Below are positions 11,006-22,691 of a DNA stretch of 64,000 bases, piece after piece (positions within the stretch are counted from its first letter, which is position 1; every line of letters starts with the position of its first letter). The stretch lies in the NCBI GenBank assembly GCA_030272155.1, contig CP126200.1, positions 868,001 through 932,000 of the forward strand, read 5' to 3'. Source of the DNA: Tetradesmus obliquus (taxonomy: Eukaryota; Chlorophyta; Chlorophyceae; Sphaeropleales; Scenedesmaceae). The notes under the pieces were generated by a model. The model was not told where the DNA came from. It did no database searches and saw only the letters and a program-made list of their open reading frames with translations. The position numbers and the translations under genes are program-made.

Positions 11006-12972
11006 ATGGCAGCAACAACATCGCGTCGCTACGGCTGGTCTGGGTTTGCTTGCACGAAAGACTACCTGCAGTCTCTCGCTCAAACCCCCAAGCTGCTGTC
11101 CAGGTCAGCGCTCGCTGCCCATGCAGCTGCAGAGTCCGGCATGCTGCTGTGTGGACACGACCCTGGTGGTCTCAGCTGTGCACATGTGCCCACGTGCACC
11201 AGTCCAGCTCTCTGCAGCATCGTACGTTGCTTACTGTTGCATGCTTGCTGCTGGACGACTGCTGCTGCAGGGCTGGCTATGTGCGTGCTCCAGAGACGCA
11301 AATGGCAGACAAAGCAGCAGCAGGGACTGAGCTGAGCAAGGTGCGCTCCGGATGCCTAGGCCTGCTACTGCCCCTCAGCACATTCAGCGCGTTACTGTGC
11401 AAGCAAAACCCGCTCACACCGACTGACATTTGCGTGTGTCTGTTTGCTTGTCTTGCAGTGCCTCAATTGGTGAGATGTTGGGCAACCATGGTGCAGCAGC
11501 AGCAGCAACAGCTGGAAAAGCTAGCGGCAGCATGTAGCAGCAGCAGCAGCCAAGTCACCGCTGTGCGCGACATTCCTTTGGCACTGCTAACCCGTACCGA
11601 CATTTAAACCACTGCCTGCCAAGGTGCAACAGCCATGCAGCTCCTCGCAGGGCACATGTGAATTATGCACCAAACCCTAGTTGTGCTGCTGCAGGTTTCA
11701 CGTGATGATGTTGGGCACAGGCATGATCGTGGGAGCAGGCGTGTTTGTGTCCACAGGTGCGAGCGCTGACATTGCAGCAGGGCCGCTGAGCGGCACTGTG
11801 CTGCGGCGGTGGTCGTTTTAAGCCCGTGACTTGCTGCACACAGCGATAAGCGCCAGGCATCTGCTGCTGTTGGCCTACCACGCACTGCAGCCGGAGCTGT
11901 TGCACACACCACCAGCATGCTATCGTGCAGCCGCATCTGTCAGCAATTTGCAGGACATGATCTTAGATGATTCATGCAATCCATGCAGCCATCTGATCAT
12001 GTGCTACTGCTGCCTGCAGGTGTTGCTGCTCAGGAACAGGCAGGGTGAGCGGCAAAACCTTTATTTCAGACTTCAAAAGTTAAACTGAAAGTGTCTCGTG
12101 CTGGTTTCGGTCTTCCATGGCAAACTTTATCCAGGCTTGAATGCAGCCACAGCAATGCTTCGAATGCGCTGCAGCAGCTGCATGGCCGCAGCAAGGCACC
12201 GGCAGTGTCAACGCTTGTGACAGCTGAAGCTGCCCTAGCACGCAGCTCACCAAGTTTCTGTCCTGCACTTGATATGCTCTACTGCTGGCTGAATGCGTCA
12301 CTGCCTCCCTGCTCTTCTGTCTGCTGTGTGCCTGCTGCTGCTGCTGCTGCTGCTGCAGGCCGGCTATTGTGGTCAGCTTCATTGTGGCAGGCATCTCCGC
12401 ACTGCTGTCTGCGCTGTGCTACAGGTGTGCTATGTCCAAGAACAAATGCACAACCATAGCGGCTCATTATATGCGCTGCCCTGGCACGCAGTCAACCATA
12501 CTTCTAGGCCGACTGTAAAGTTTTTGCAAGCTGTGACAACAAAAAACCAACAATGGTGCCTACTGCGCAGAGCAGACCTACAGCGTGCAGATGCATAGTG
12601 CAGCAGCGTCCACTGCCTCAAAGTTCTGCCAGACTTCAACACTTCAACGCCTTGCAGTTTTGCTGAAACTCAACAGTTCTCAGCACAATACAATACAATA
12701 CACTTTCGGGACTGAACCCGACCCCAGGCACTAGACCAGCGAGCCGCTATTCCGCTCATGGGAGATAGTAGTAAATGTACCCAGTCTTTCCAATAGCATG
12801 CATTGCGTCGTGCGCCACAGCCATCACACCATCATGCGCTGGCACCGGCAGTGACTTACAGGGACATCTCAGACGAATGGTACCTCTTGCTCTGCAGCGA
12901 CTTTGGCACGCAGTTCCCGCTGGCGGGAGGAGCCTTCAACTACATCTCCTTGTTCCAACCGTACCTTGATGC

Positions 12973-13004
<32 letters not shown>

Positions 13005-14336
13005 AGTGAGTTTGCCACGCAGTACCCGCTTGCTGGCGGCGCCTACAACTACATCAGCCTCACCATGGGCGAGCTGGCCGCATGGTGAGCCCAGCAGCCC
13101 GGCCAACATGCATACTGCTCACAGCCAAGCATGCGTGCGCGCTGACTACAGCAGACGCGGCCGTGCAGGCGAAGTGCACAGCTGTACGGCTGCAACGCAG
13201 CTGTGTCATCGGGCACTGTTTTATAGTAACCCGCAGGCATGTGTGGCTTGGCCTGTGCACGCTCTTCACCGCAAGCAAGCAGCAACATGCATTGTGCCCT
13301 ACTCGTGAATTGGCTACCTGCCTACAACTACATCAGCCTCACCATGGGGGAGCTGGCCGCCTGGTGCGCCCGCCAGCAGCACGCCGAGCCGCACCTGCCA
13401 TGCAGCAAGTGACACAGTCTCTAATAGGCCGACGCCTGTGTGCACAGCAGCGCCGCTGCAATGCATGCCACTCACAGCTCGAAGTCACAGCACGCACTTG
13501 CTGATATTGCGTCAGGATGCGCTCACTGTTTGTTCGGTCGACCAGCACCAAAAGTCGCCACCACGGACAACAGGCGCACCAACTCACCTCCATGTCTGCA
13601 TGCCTGCTACATGCCACCTATGCCTGCGCCCCTTTGACAACCCTGGTACTCCATCCCAGTACATTTTTATTAATGCGGCAGCCACGTGCTCCATCACCCC
13701 ACTCATCTGCTCAGTTCAATGTGTTGTGTGCCGTCGCCACCTTGCAGGCTGATTGTTACAACCCTGGTGCTCCAGTACATACTGGCGAATGCGGCCGTGG
13801 CGCGCTCCTTTTCCGCCTACTTTGCCGCAATGATTGGCAAGGAACCCGGCTTCTTCACCTTCCCTTACCAGGACATGACAGTTGACTTCATGGCGGCGGC
13901 CGTCATCATCGCGTGCTGCCTGCTGCTGTGCTTCTCAACTGCTGGCGGCTCATGGTTCAACATCGTGGTGACTGGGTCGCAGCTGGTGGTGATTGCTATC
14001 ATCTTGATTGCTGGGTTCATCAAGGCTGACCGCGCCAACCTGTCGCCGTTCCTGCCATTTGGGGTACAGGGTGTGTGGGCAGCTGCAGGCTCGCAGCATC
14101 CGTGTACTGTGCAAATCTGTCATGAGTATTGCTGGGTGGGCAAAAACAAGTGTAGGATGCAGGCAGTCACAAATGACCTGCAACCCTTTCCTGACGTTCT
14201 TTCTCTTATCAGACGTGCCACCAGATGATGGAGTGACTAGCAGATGTCTGGCTATTGCGTTATGGCTGTGGTACCAGCTAGCTTGAAATGGCTGTCATGT
14301 GCTTGCTGCTATTGCACATGCCCTGCCTGCCGCTGC

Positions 14337-14369
<33 letters not shown>

Positions 14370-14607
14370 GCAGGCATATTCAACGGCGCCTCGTTTGTGT
14401 TCTTCAGCTTCATCGGCTTTGACTGCGTGTCAACACTGGCGGAGGAGGTGGGGCCGGCTGCTGCAGCACTAGTCTGATGGCCAGCAGCAGCAGCAGCAGC
14501 AGCAGCAGCACATTCGAAGCAGACCTGGGCAACAAATATAGAGATGCTCACATCCAACACATACGTGCTGGCCGAGGGGCTGAGGCCTGCAGCACTAGTC
14601 TGGCGGT

Positions 14608-14645
<38 letters not shown>

Positions 14646-14951
14646 CATTCAAAGTAGACCTGAGCAACAAATATAGAGTTGCACACATCCAACACATACA
14701 TGCTGGCGAAGGGGGTGAGGCCTGCAGCACTAGTCGGCCGGCCAGTAACCAGCTGCGTGATTGGCCTCCTGCAAATCAAGCGGAGTTGTCACGCATGACG
14801 TATCAGCGGCCACGTTGCTTGGCACGCGTCACAAACCCCATAGCAGCAGCGGCTGCGCAACCACACTTGATGCGATTGCTGGCAGGTGGATTTGGTTGCT
14901 TGAGTTGCGCTGCAATGTCTCCAGCCCACACCACTGCTGCTGCTGCTGCTG

Positions 14952-14986
<35 letters not shown>

Positions 14987-16195
14987 GCCTTGCAGGTGAA
15001 GAACCCTGCTGTGGACATGCCTGTGGGCATCGTGGGCTGGTGAGAGGCTGTGTGGTATATGCAGCCTGCATACTGGTTTTCCAATGCAATAGCATCTGCT
15101 GCGCATGATGGCGATTAGCTTGCAGCACTTTTTGCCCTGTGGAGTGAGGTTATTGCTGCGGTGTCATGTGTTGTGCAGTGGGAGCGCAGCACTCTGCTGC
15201 ATGGCCGCTCTGCAACATGAACTGACGTGCTGTGTGTCCTTGGCAGTAGCTGCTTTGCAGTTTGTGTTTATGCTGTCATGCCCATCGCGGCACCACAGTT
15301 TGTTCCATCGACTTCAAGCATGCTGCTGCTGCTGCTGCTGCCGCCGCTGCTGTTCTCTTACTCCCGCGAGCAACACCTTTGTAGGCTGCATCTACACGCT
15401 CATGCATGCTAAGCTGCTGCTGCTGCTGCCACTTACTGCAGCATCACCTTTGTGGGCATCATCTACACGCTCATGTCGCTGTGCCTTGTCATGATGGTGC
15501 CCTACCACTCACTGGACCCAGCAGCCTCTTTTGCAACAGCCTTCACACAGGTCGGCCTGCCCTGGGGCCGCTACCTGGTGGCACTGGGTGCCGTGCTGGG
15601 CATCGTGACCGGCGTGCTGGTGCGTTGGTGGCTTCACTTTGGGGTTTGGTCTATCTGGTATCATTGCGCATGTGGCTGGTGCGCGTGGTGGACGTCGTGC
15701 TGGGCATGCTGCTGAGCGTGCCACGTTAGTGGGGTGCTGGGTTTCATTTAGATCAAGGGGCCGTGGTGAGGGGGCCGCTACCTGGTGGCACTGGGGGCAG
15801 TGCTGGGCATTGTGACCGGTGTGCTGGTGAGTGGGGCGGCTGGGTCAGGGGACTGGATGTTGATGCCGTGGCAAGGTGGCTGCTGCAGTCATATGTCTTA
15901 TTTGGGTCATATGGATTATATGGATCGTATGAAGTCATATGGATCATATGGATGGTATGGATGATATGAATAATATGAAGTCATATCAGTCCAACATTGA
16001 CTTCCGCAACCATGGAACTGCGTGTGGCAGCACTAACCCTAAGCAGCTGTCTCCTTGTTCAACAGCAGGAGGTCCAGACAGCGTTGCATGCGTGCCTGTA
16101 CACTGCACAGGTGACAGTGCTACGCCCAGTTCCTGGCTTTCCCTGCAGTGCAGCTGGCTGCAGCTCACCCTGGTCAATGTCCAAGGCTTCTTTGC

Positions 16196-16233
<38 letters not shown>

Positions 16234-17754
16234 CAGGTTGGCGTGATGGGTGTCGCGCGCATTGTCACGTCCATGGCCCGCACCCACCTCTTCTTCCCGC
16301 TGTTCGGCAAGGTCAACGAGCGCTTTGGCACGCCCATCTGGGCTACGCTGTTTGTCACAGTGGCAACGCTGCCGCTGTGCATCCTCACCGACCTGCCTGC
16401 ACTCATTGACATGTGAGTGGCTGCGCGGCATTGTGGGCGTGTGGATGCAGCCACAGCCAGTAGCACAGATGAGTTGGCAGCACCAGCAGCAGTGCCGTTG
16501 TGTTGCTTTGAGAGGCCTGCGAACAGGTCAAGCGCCCTCCCAACACACCAAAGGAGTGTGCTGCAGCTGTTGTAGCTGTTGCAACTATAAAAAGCGAGGG
16601 CAATCACATGTGGGTCCTGGCACCATCTTAGATTGCTGGTATCAGGCGTGGTGGCGCTGGCGCTCATCTGGTGCAAGCTCCTTGCTGCTGTATGCTGCAT
16701 TTGAGCATGATGATGTACTGTGTGCTGTGTTGCAGGGTGAGTGCTGGCACGCTGATGGTGTTTGGCGTGGTGGCGCTGGCGCTCATCTGGAAGCGCATCG
16801 TGCGGCCCAAGCACAGCTTTGCAGACAACGCCAAGCCCTATGCAATGATGGCGCTGCTGACCGGCTGCTGCATTGGTGAGGGGCGCAGCTGGCAGCAGCA
16901 GCAGCAGCAGCAGCAGCTTGACACAACTGACCACTGCTGTTGCTTACGGACGCACACCTTTGCCACACCTAAGTCATGCTGCAGTTACAGCTCTGGTATA
17001 TGGCCAGCATTGCACTTCTTGCTGCTGCTTGAAGTGGCTTGCGCTGGGGTGCCACGTGAAACTGATGGTGACAATGCTCCTGGTTGTCTGAACTTGCTGC
17101 ACTGCTGTACTGCCGCTGTACTGCCTGCAGCCTTTGCGTGCATCTACGCGCTGTATGAAGGTTTGCCGCACATCATCGGCATGGCTGTCACTGCCGGCCT
17201 GGTGGTGATCTGCTGCATTGCCATCCACGTGATGTGCCCACAGTACGACAGGCCCAGCTACAGGGCTCCCTTCTTCCCCTACCTGCCGGCTGCTTCACTG
17301 CTGCTCAACTCCTTCCTCATGGTGAGTAAGCAGCCCTGTTGGTATATGTCAGTATGATACTTTGCTAGTGTATGAACTGGTCAGTGGCAGCAGGTGAAGC
17401 AGCAGAGAATGCACATGCTTAACAGGCCCAGCTACAGGGCGCCCTTCTTCCCTTACCTGCCAGCTGCTTCACTGCAGCTGAACTCCTTCCTCATGGTGAT
17501 TTGCAAGCAGCCATGCTGATACATGTTGTAGTGCTTCTGTTTTTAGTGCCTGTCCTTGTTTTTGACTGTCTGTGTTTGGTGTCGTGCTGAAACGGCAGCT
17601 GGCGGAGCAACAGTGAATGCAATGGGCAGCTGGCCAGCTGCAATTGTGCAACCTGAGGGCAGGGCAAACGCCAAGTGTGTTTGATCACATCTTTGCATGC
17701 AAGTGTGCAACCTGCAGCAGCAGCACCCCCAACATCCAATCTTCAACGCGGCCG

Positions 17755-17801
<47 letters not shown>

Positions 17802-18112
17802 CTTCCCTTCCCGCCAGATCATACTGGCAGCTTGCGCTCTTCTTTGCCATCATGATCGTCTTCTACGTGTTCTACTCCATCCACGCCGCACACAGCTTCG
17901 AAAAGAACGGCCTGACAGGCCAGAAGGCGGTTGACCTGGAGGACCAGGGCCCTGTGGTTGATGCGAGGGGCCCCTCACTGCTGGACCTGGCAGAGCAGTC
18001 GCCTGCTGATGTGGCGATGTACAGCCTGGGCCCGCTTGGGGGGGCCCCTGAGGGCCTGAGGCTGGGCAGGACCTCCGGAGGTGTCACGCGCCTGCCGCCA
18101 CCCACTCTGTGA
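11006..18112 (+). CDS. Cationic amino-acid transporter, first tandem copy (APC superfamily, CAT/SLC7A-like)
   Basis: Fifteen exons: 11006-11103, 11271-11340, 11459-11469, 11695-11756, 12020-12044, 12359-12424, 13007-13084, 13748-14070, 14374-14447, 14996-15039, 15442-15619, 16237-16412, 16736-16875, 17131-17321 and 17801-18112; 1848 bases, 615 residues. Family landmarks are MLGTGMIVGAGVFVSTG (helix 1), YPLAGGAYNYI (helix 3), FFSFIGFDCVSTLAEEVKNP, ARIVTSMARTHLFF and RPSYRAPFFPYLP, as in plant CAT proteins that take up basic amino acids. About 12-14 membrane segments are expected, with a hydrophilic C-terminal tail of roughly 80 residues. Exons of 11 and 25 bases are needed to keep the conserved text CLNW and the loop before PAIVVSF in frame. 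It lies 3.1 kb upstream of its paralogue on the same strand. Substrate and membrane are inferred from the family. Confidence 0.9.
12331..12358 (+). repeat. (CTG)n tract ending in the acceptor of CAT1 intron 5
   Basis: A CTG run passes directly into the CAG acceptor used by exon 6. Similar tracts stand before exons 7 (12971-13006), 9 (14337-14373), 10 (14936-14990), 12 (16195-16236) and 15 (17759-17800) of the same gene. Confidence 0.9.
12660..12770 (-). mobile_element. Possible tRNA-derived SINE fragment
   Basis: On the minus strand a tRNA-like stretch reads TGGTCTAGTGCCTGG (A-box-like) and, close by, GGGTTCAGTCCCG (B-box-like), followed by a TGTAT/TTGTA simple repeat tail and GTGCTGAGAACTG. 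The tail word recurs at about 27881-27898. It lies in intron 6 of CAT1. Box spacing is too short for a working tRNA. The call is tentative. Confidence 0.35.
12898..12953 (+). repeat. Echo of exon 7 start, CAT1
   Basis: A CAG-preceded copy of the exon-7 start encodes FGTQFPLAGGAFNYIS, 109 bases before the true exon at 13007 (FATQYPLAGGAYNYIS). A CTG tract separates copy and exon. Confidence 0.88.
13321..13366 (+). repeat. Echo of exon 7 end, CAT1
   Basis: The last 43 bases of exon 7 (true end 13084) recur inside intron 7, encoding NYISLTMGELAAW and ending at 13363 before a donor-like GTGCGC. Confidence 0.88.
13634..13692 (+). repeat. Decayed echo of exon 8 start, CAT1
   Basis: About 55 bases resemble the start of exon 8 (13748 on): the words ACAACCCTGGT, AGTACAT, AATGCGGC and GCTCC appear in the same order with small insertions. 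It has drifted more than the other copies. Confidence 0.65.
14461..14745 (+). repeat. CAG-containing minisatellite in intron 9, CAT1
   Basis: Units beginning CTGCAGCACTAGTC start near 14461, 14587 and 14722. Each contains a (CAG)n run of varying length followed by about 80 well-conserved bases. The first unit overlaps the donor side of intron 9. The number of CAG repeats accounts for most of the difference in unit length. Confidence 0.85.
15371..15404 (+). repeat. Echo of exon 11 start, CAT1
   Basis: A copy of the words coding TFVGIIYTLM (TFVGCIYTLM in the copy) stands about 75 bases before the true exon start at 15442, again after a CTG-rich stretch. Confidence 0.8.
15771..15832 (+). repeat. 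Echo of exon 11 end, CAT1
   Basis: The final 55 bases of exon 11 (true end 15619) recur 207 bases downstream, encoding GRYLVALGAVLGIVTGVL. The copy ends at 15826 before GTGAGT, a donor closer to consensus than the GTGCGT used in the model. Confidence 0.9.
15888..15990 (+). repeat. Degenerate CATATGGA-type repeat in intron 11, CAT1
   Basis: About ten irregular copies of a CATATGGAT-like word make an AT-rich island in an otherwise CTG-rich intron. Length of the units varies between 9 and 15 bases. Confidence 0.75.
16645..16671 (+). repeat. Echo of an internal part of exon 13, CAT1
   Basis: Twenty-seven bases coding GVVALALIW are identical to exon-13 bases 16763-16789. Here the copy sits upstream of the exon, in intron 12. 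Confidence 0.8.
17424..17500 (+). repeat. Echo of exon 14 end, CAT1
   Basis: Seventy-two bases matching the end of exon 14 (true end 17321) recur 174 bases downstream, still coding RPSYRAPFFPYLPAAS and ending at 17495 before GTGATT. Confidence 0.9.
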
Positions 18113-18264
18113 AAAGCAACCTGTACCATATCATATGTTTGTGCATGCACGCATCTGCACATCGGAGTTGAGGCAGCAGAGTTGTGTGAAAGGACGGTTC
18201 TGAGAGAAAATGCACATGCACGCACCTTCAAGCAGTGTTGGACCAGGAGAGCTGTGTGCCGCTC

Positions 18265-18615
18265 CTGAGGGCCTGAGGCTGGGACGGACCTTATGGGGGC
18301 GTCACGCGGCTGCCGCCACCCACGCTATGAACAGCAAGGCGCTTTAAGATCTTGAATGCACATGCCCGCATCTGATGCCCGCATGTGCAAGAGGAAGGTA
18401 AGGCATCAGATGTGTGTGGCATGCTGATGTCACCCACGATGTGTTGTCACCTACGATGTGAGCAGCAAGGTGCACTATACTTGATAATCGTGCAGGCGTG
18501 CACCTGCACGTGGAAGGCGAGGCAGCAGATGGGTGCAGCAGATGGTGGCGATGAGGGCCTGAGGATCGGCAGGGGCTTCGGAGGTGTCACTCGGCTGCCT
18601 CCACCTGCTGTGAGT
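18265..18615 (+). repeat. Two echoes of the CAT1 C-terminal coding end
   Basis: After the stop codon (18110-18112) the last exon's tail is repeated near 18265-18330 and again near 18547-18612. The second still codes EGLRIGRGFGGVTRLPPP against EGLRLGRTSGGVTRLPPP in the gene. They lie in the 3'-UTR or spacer. Confidence 0.85.
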
Positions 18616-18973
18616 AGGTTTGAGTGTTGTGTTTTGCGTGCATGGCTCGTGCCAGAGCTGCGGCGACGCAGCTGCTCCTGTGATGGCTGGTGAGGCTGCC
18701 GCATGACCCTAGCTCCTGTGGTGTGGGGTGGCTTGTTGCAAGTTACAAATCCTACGCATCAGAAGCAGGGAAGCCTGCTTGAGCCTATGCTCTTCCGTGC
18801 GTGAATCAGAGAAGGACAGGGGCAGGCCGTGGGGTGGCTACCAGGTATCCAGCGGCTCTGTTGTCTGGTGCTTGCTGCTAGCAGCACGCAAGCTAGGGTG
18901 TTGTTGTCTGAGTGGGTGCACTTGGTTGCATGTAAGCAAGCAAGCGGCTATCTCTGGTGGACGTACTTCCAGG

Positions 18974-19131
<158 letters not shown>

Positions 19132-21243
19132 GCACACAGGGTGACGGCAGAGACGCCTGCCTGACACTGCATACACTGTGGCTGTTAACAAACGCATGTC
19201 TCTCCTGGATGTTGATCAAAATAAAACACATGTACACATAACCTTTCAGGATGCATCGCTGTGTGCCGCAACTGCCTGGACACGCCAGGGCGTGGCTGTA
19301 GTGTGGTTTGCAGCCAAAGTGCATGTGTGCCGCTGACAGCTGTCGCTGACTGTGTACGAGTGACGCTGGCACACACCGTCATGCATGCACGCCTGCAGTG
19401 CTGGAGATGGGTTCCAGGAAATGGGAGCTATTGTGAAAGTGGTGCACAAGTGGTGTATGGCTGGATGCCAGTGGCATGCAGCACTCGGGCTTCAATTGAA
19501 CCATCATGACGCCATGTGGAAGCGTTGCAGGTGAACAGCTGGTGCTGCTGCCAGCAGTGCGTGCTGTTACAGTTTCACAGCACGTGTACACAAGCATTTG
19601 ACTACTCATCACAGAGTGTGTGGCTGCTTGTACAGTAGCGGCATGGCTCTGCAGACGTGTTGAGGTCTGCTAGCGCTGCGTGCGGTTTGGGGAGCTAGCC
19701 GCATGGCAGATACGTATCAGTACAATGTATGTCCTGCCGCAGGCAACATGCAGCGCTGCAACCCAACTTGCCAGTTGACTGTGTAAACCAATGGTGTTTC
19801 AGTCTGCATGCCTGCAGCTGCCAGCTTGAAAGCAGCGCAGGGACTGATGCGCGGTTTGCACAAGCATGTTGTTTTTAGGCTGGTAAAGCCACCAGCTGCT
19901 GGGTCCTGTCTGTCCCTTTTATCTGTGTTTGATTACCTTGTGATGACACAGTTGCATTTGGTCGTTGAAGCCAGCACTTGGTGTATTTGTGTGCCTGCAT
20001 GTCTCCCATGCATAGCTGATGCCCTGAGAGCGGTGCAGGAATGTGTCTGTGATGCATGAATCATGCAGCATGATGAACGGTCGTGCTTGCTTGCAAAGCA
20101 TGCTGCCAGCAGCAGCAGCAGCAGCAGAGTGCGTCGCACACATCCAGGCACACCACGGCATGCTGGTGCCGAGGTTCAAGGCCGCTGTTGAAGCATCAGG
20201 CCAGCTGCGTGCGGAGCGTGCTGCTCGCTCCACACCTGCTGCTTGAATGGCCATGACAGCGGCGATGGTGAGCACTGTGCTCCCACTGGGAGCGACTGGC
20301 AGTGGCTCTGTTACTTGTTGTTTGGAGGGGAATAAGGACAGCAAATACTGGCTTTTCACAGCAACATGCCAGCTGTGAGCAGCTTGATGCTTGGGAAGCT
20401 TGATGCTTTGGTTTGTTGGGGCACAATGGTGTAATTCTTGTCACAGCAAGCTAGCTCACAGTGAAGTAACATGCAGATATCATGAAATGTAAGCGCCACG
20501 TGTCATGTCTTTTAGTAAAGCTTACATGCAACTTGCAAACTCTCTGTCAATAGCAGCAGTAGGGTAGGAGCAGAAGCAGGAGCTGCACATGCTAATCTGA
20601 GGTGCAGCAGCCACGGTGGCCTTTCGGGGGACCACTTCTTGCCATGTGAGTGCACATTATGTTGCATGATGCTTATGCTTGTAATGAATGCAATTCGGCA
20701 ACTTTCTTTATATAGGGTGAGGCGCTCCCTGTACTGTCAGCTCTGCAGCAGCAGTGCGTCCAAGGTAAGGAGATGACACCGCCTCGTACAACAGCTGGCG
20801 CTCATCTCATGCTCGTAATAAGCCCATCGTTAAATGCGTAGCACTAAGCCGGGCAGCTGAGCTGACATTGTACCCAGAATCATGCCATGATGGGGTGCAT
20901 GCACCATGCTTAGGGCAGGCCGCATCTCCTGCGGTAGTTATCGATGTGCCAAGCAGTAAATTCAGCTAACCATATTTGTTCGTTAAGGTTTTCTGCCATT
21001 GGCTGTCACCTCACACTCCCATCCTTCCGGAGTGGCGCGAGTGTTCCTGCAGATCACTGTCACTTCCGTGACTGTGCATGTCACTTGCTCCTACTTATCA
21101 CGCCCTCGCTGCCCGTACACAGTGTAACAGCACATTGGTGAGCTGCTTACTCTCGAACATCAATAGAACTTTTCAAGACGCAGACGCTCTCTGAGATACA
21201 GCAGAGCGCTTGATATTTGCGATACTCAGAGACAGCAGTCATC

Positions 21244-22505
21244 ATGACGACTCCGCACAAAAGAATGACTGCTTCAGAATATTTGCACAGCCTTCCCAAG
21301 ACGCCTCAGCTGCTGGGAAAGCGGGCCTTCCATGTGCGAGACCCAGCAGATCAGCTGGCTGACAAGGCTGCAGCTGGTGGCGAAATGGAGAAGTGTTTGA
21401 ACTGGTTTCATGTGGCTATGTTGGGCACCGGTGAGTGCTGCGATACACAGCAGGAGACACCGGTCATGGCTCAACAATACTGACTTGGCTGTTATCCTGC
21501 TCCCTCGCCATGCATAAGCAGTCAGCGTGACTGCTATCAAGTTAATCGGCGTTTAAAGAGGGGCGCGTGCAGGACCGTCGACTTACGATTGGGGCGGTGT
21601 GCTGTCATGGCTGCCACTGCATGACTCTGCTGATGGCCCCAGGCAGTTGGTTCAAGCCGAGCATGCTGCCTTGCTGCTGTTTGCAGGCATGATCATTGGC
21701 GCGGGCATCTTTGTATCTACTGGCGCTGCTGCGCAGTCACTGGCAGGGTAAGCATCAGGCAGCATTGTGCGGTGATCTCCTGGGTTGTGAACCGCAACCC
21801 TAGTCCTGGTCAAATATACCCTCTAACCTTGCTCCAGGTGCCGCTGCTTTGCACATTGCTGTGCCAGGCGGAGCTCCCAGCAAAACTTGTAAATGGATCT
21901 CCTGTCAACAACATGCCCAACGTAGTTCTGAAACCCAACAGTGAGCATGGCAGCCATTTAACTGTAGCGCTGGCTTGGCCACTGCACGCCATCATACACG
22001 TAACTGCACCCCAGCTGGCATCGGCAGCAGTACAATATCTTCATCTGATTTGGAAGATCTTACCTCAGTAACATGTACCGCGTTGTCTGACCTATTTGCG
22101 CTTGGTGTGCAGGCCTGCTGTTGTCATCAGCTTCATTGTGGCTGGCGTGTCCTCCCTGCTGTCAGCGCTGTGCTACAGGTGAGGGCAGCCGCTGCGTGCT
22201 GTACATGACATTGCATCAACAAGACGCAACATTTGAGTTCCTGCAAGTTGCGGCACCTGCTTGCTGAGCAGCATGCAATCGTAAGCTAGGTGATGCTGCA
22301 GCAGCACAATGCCTGACAGGTGTTTGCCACTGCAACATGCACACTGCATGACGACACGCCATCCGCATGAGTGGCAGCTGCTTGCTCCTTACACCCCAAG
22401 CCAAGCCCATGCCGACCTGAAGCACTCGCGCCGCAGCAGTCGCTAGTATCCATCACACGTGTGTGCGCACAAGCGCTGCCTTGGTCAAGATCCAGCCGTC
22501 GGTTA

Positions 22506-22573
<68 letters not shown>

Positions 22574-22646
22574 GTTGCTGCGCTGCAGTGAGTTTGCGGC
22601 AGAGCTTCCGCTGGCTGGTCATGACTCAACCGCAGCTTTATGCTGC

Positions 22647-22691
<45 letters not shown>

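Noticed and set aside
15620..15827. Use of the second GTGAGT donor (15827) as the true end of CAT1 exon 11
   Set aside because: It would insert 69 codons of intron sequence with in-frame stops and a repeated GRYLVALGAVLG segment; the paralogue and family have a single copy.
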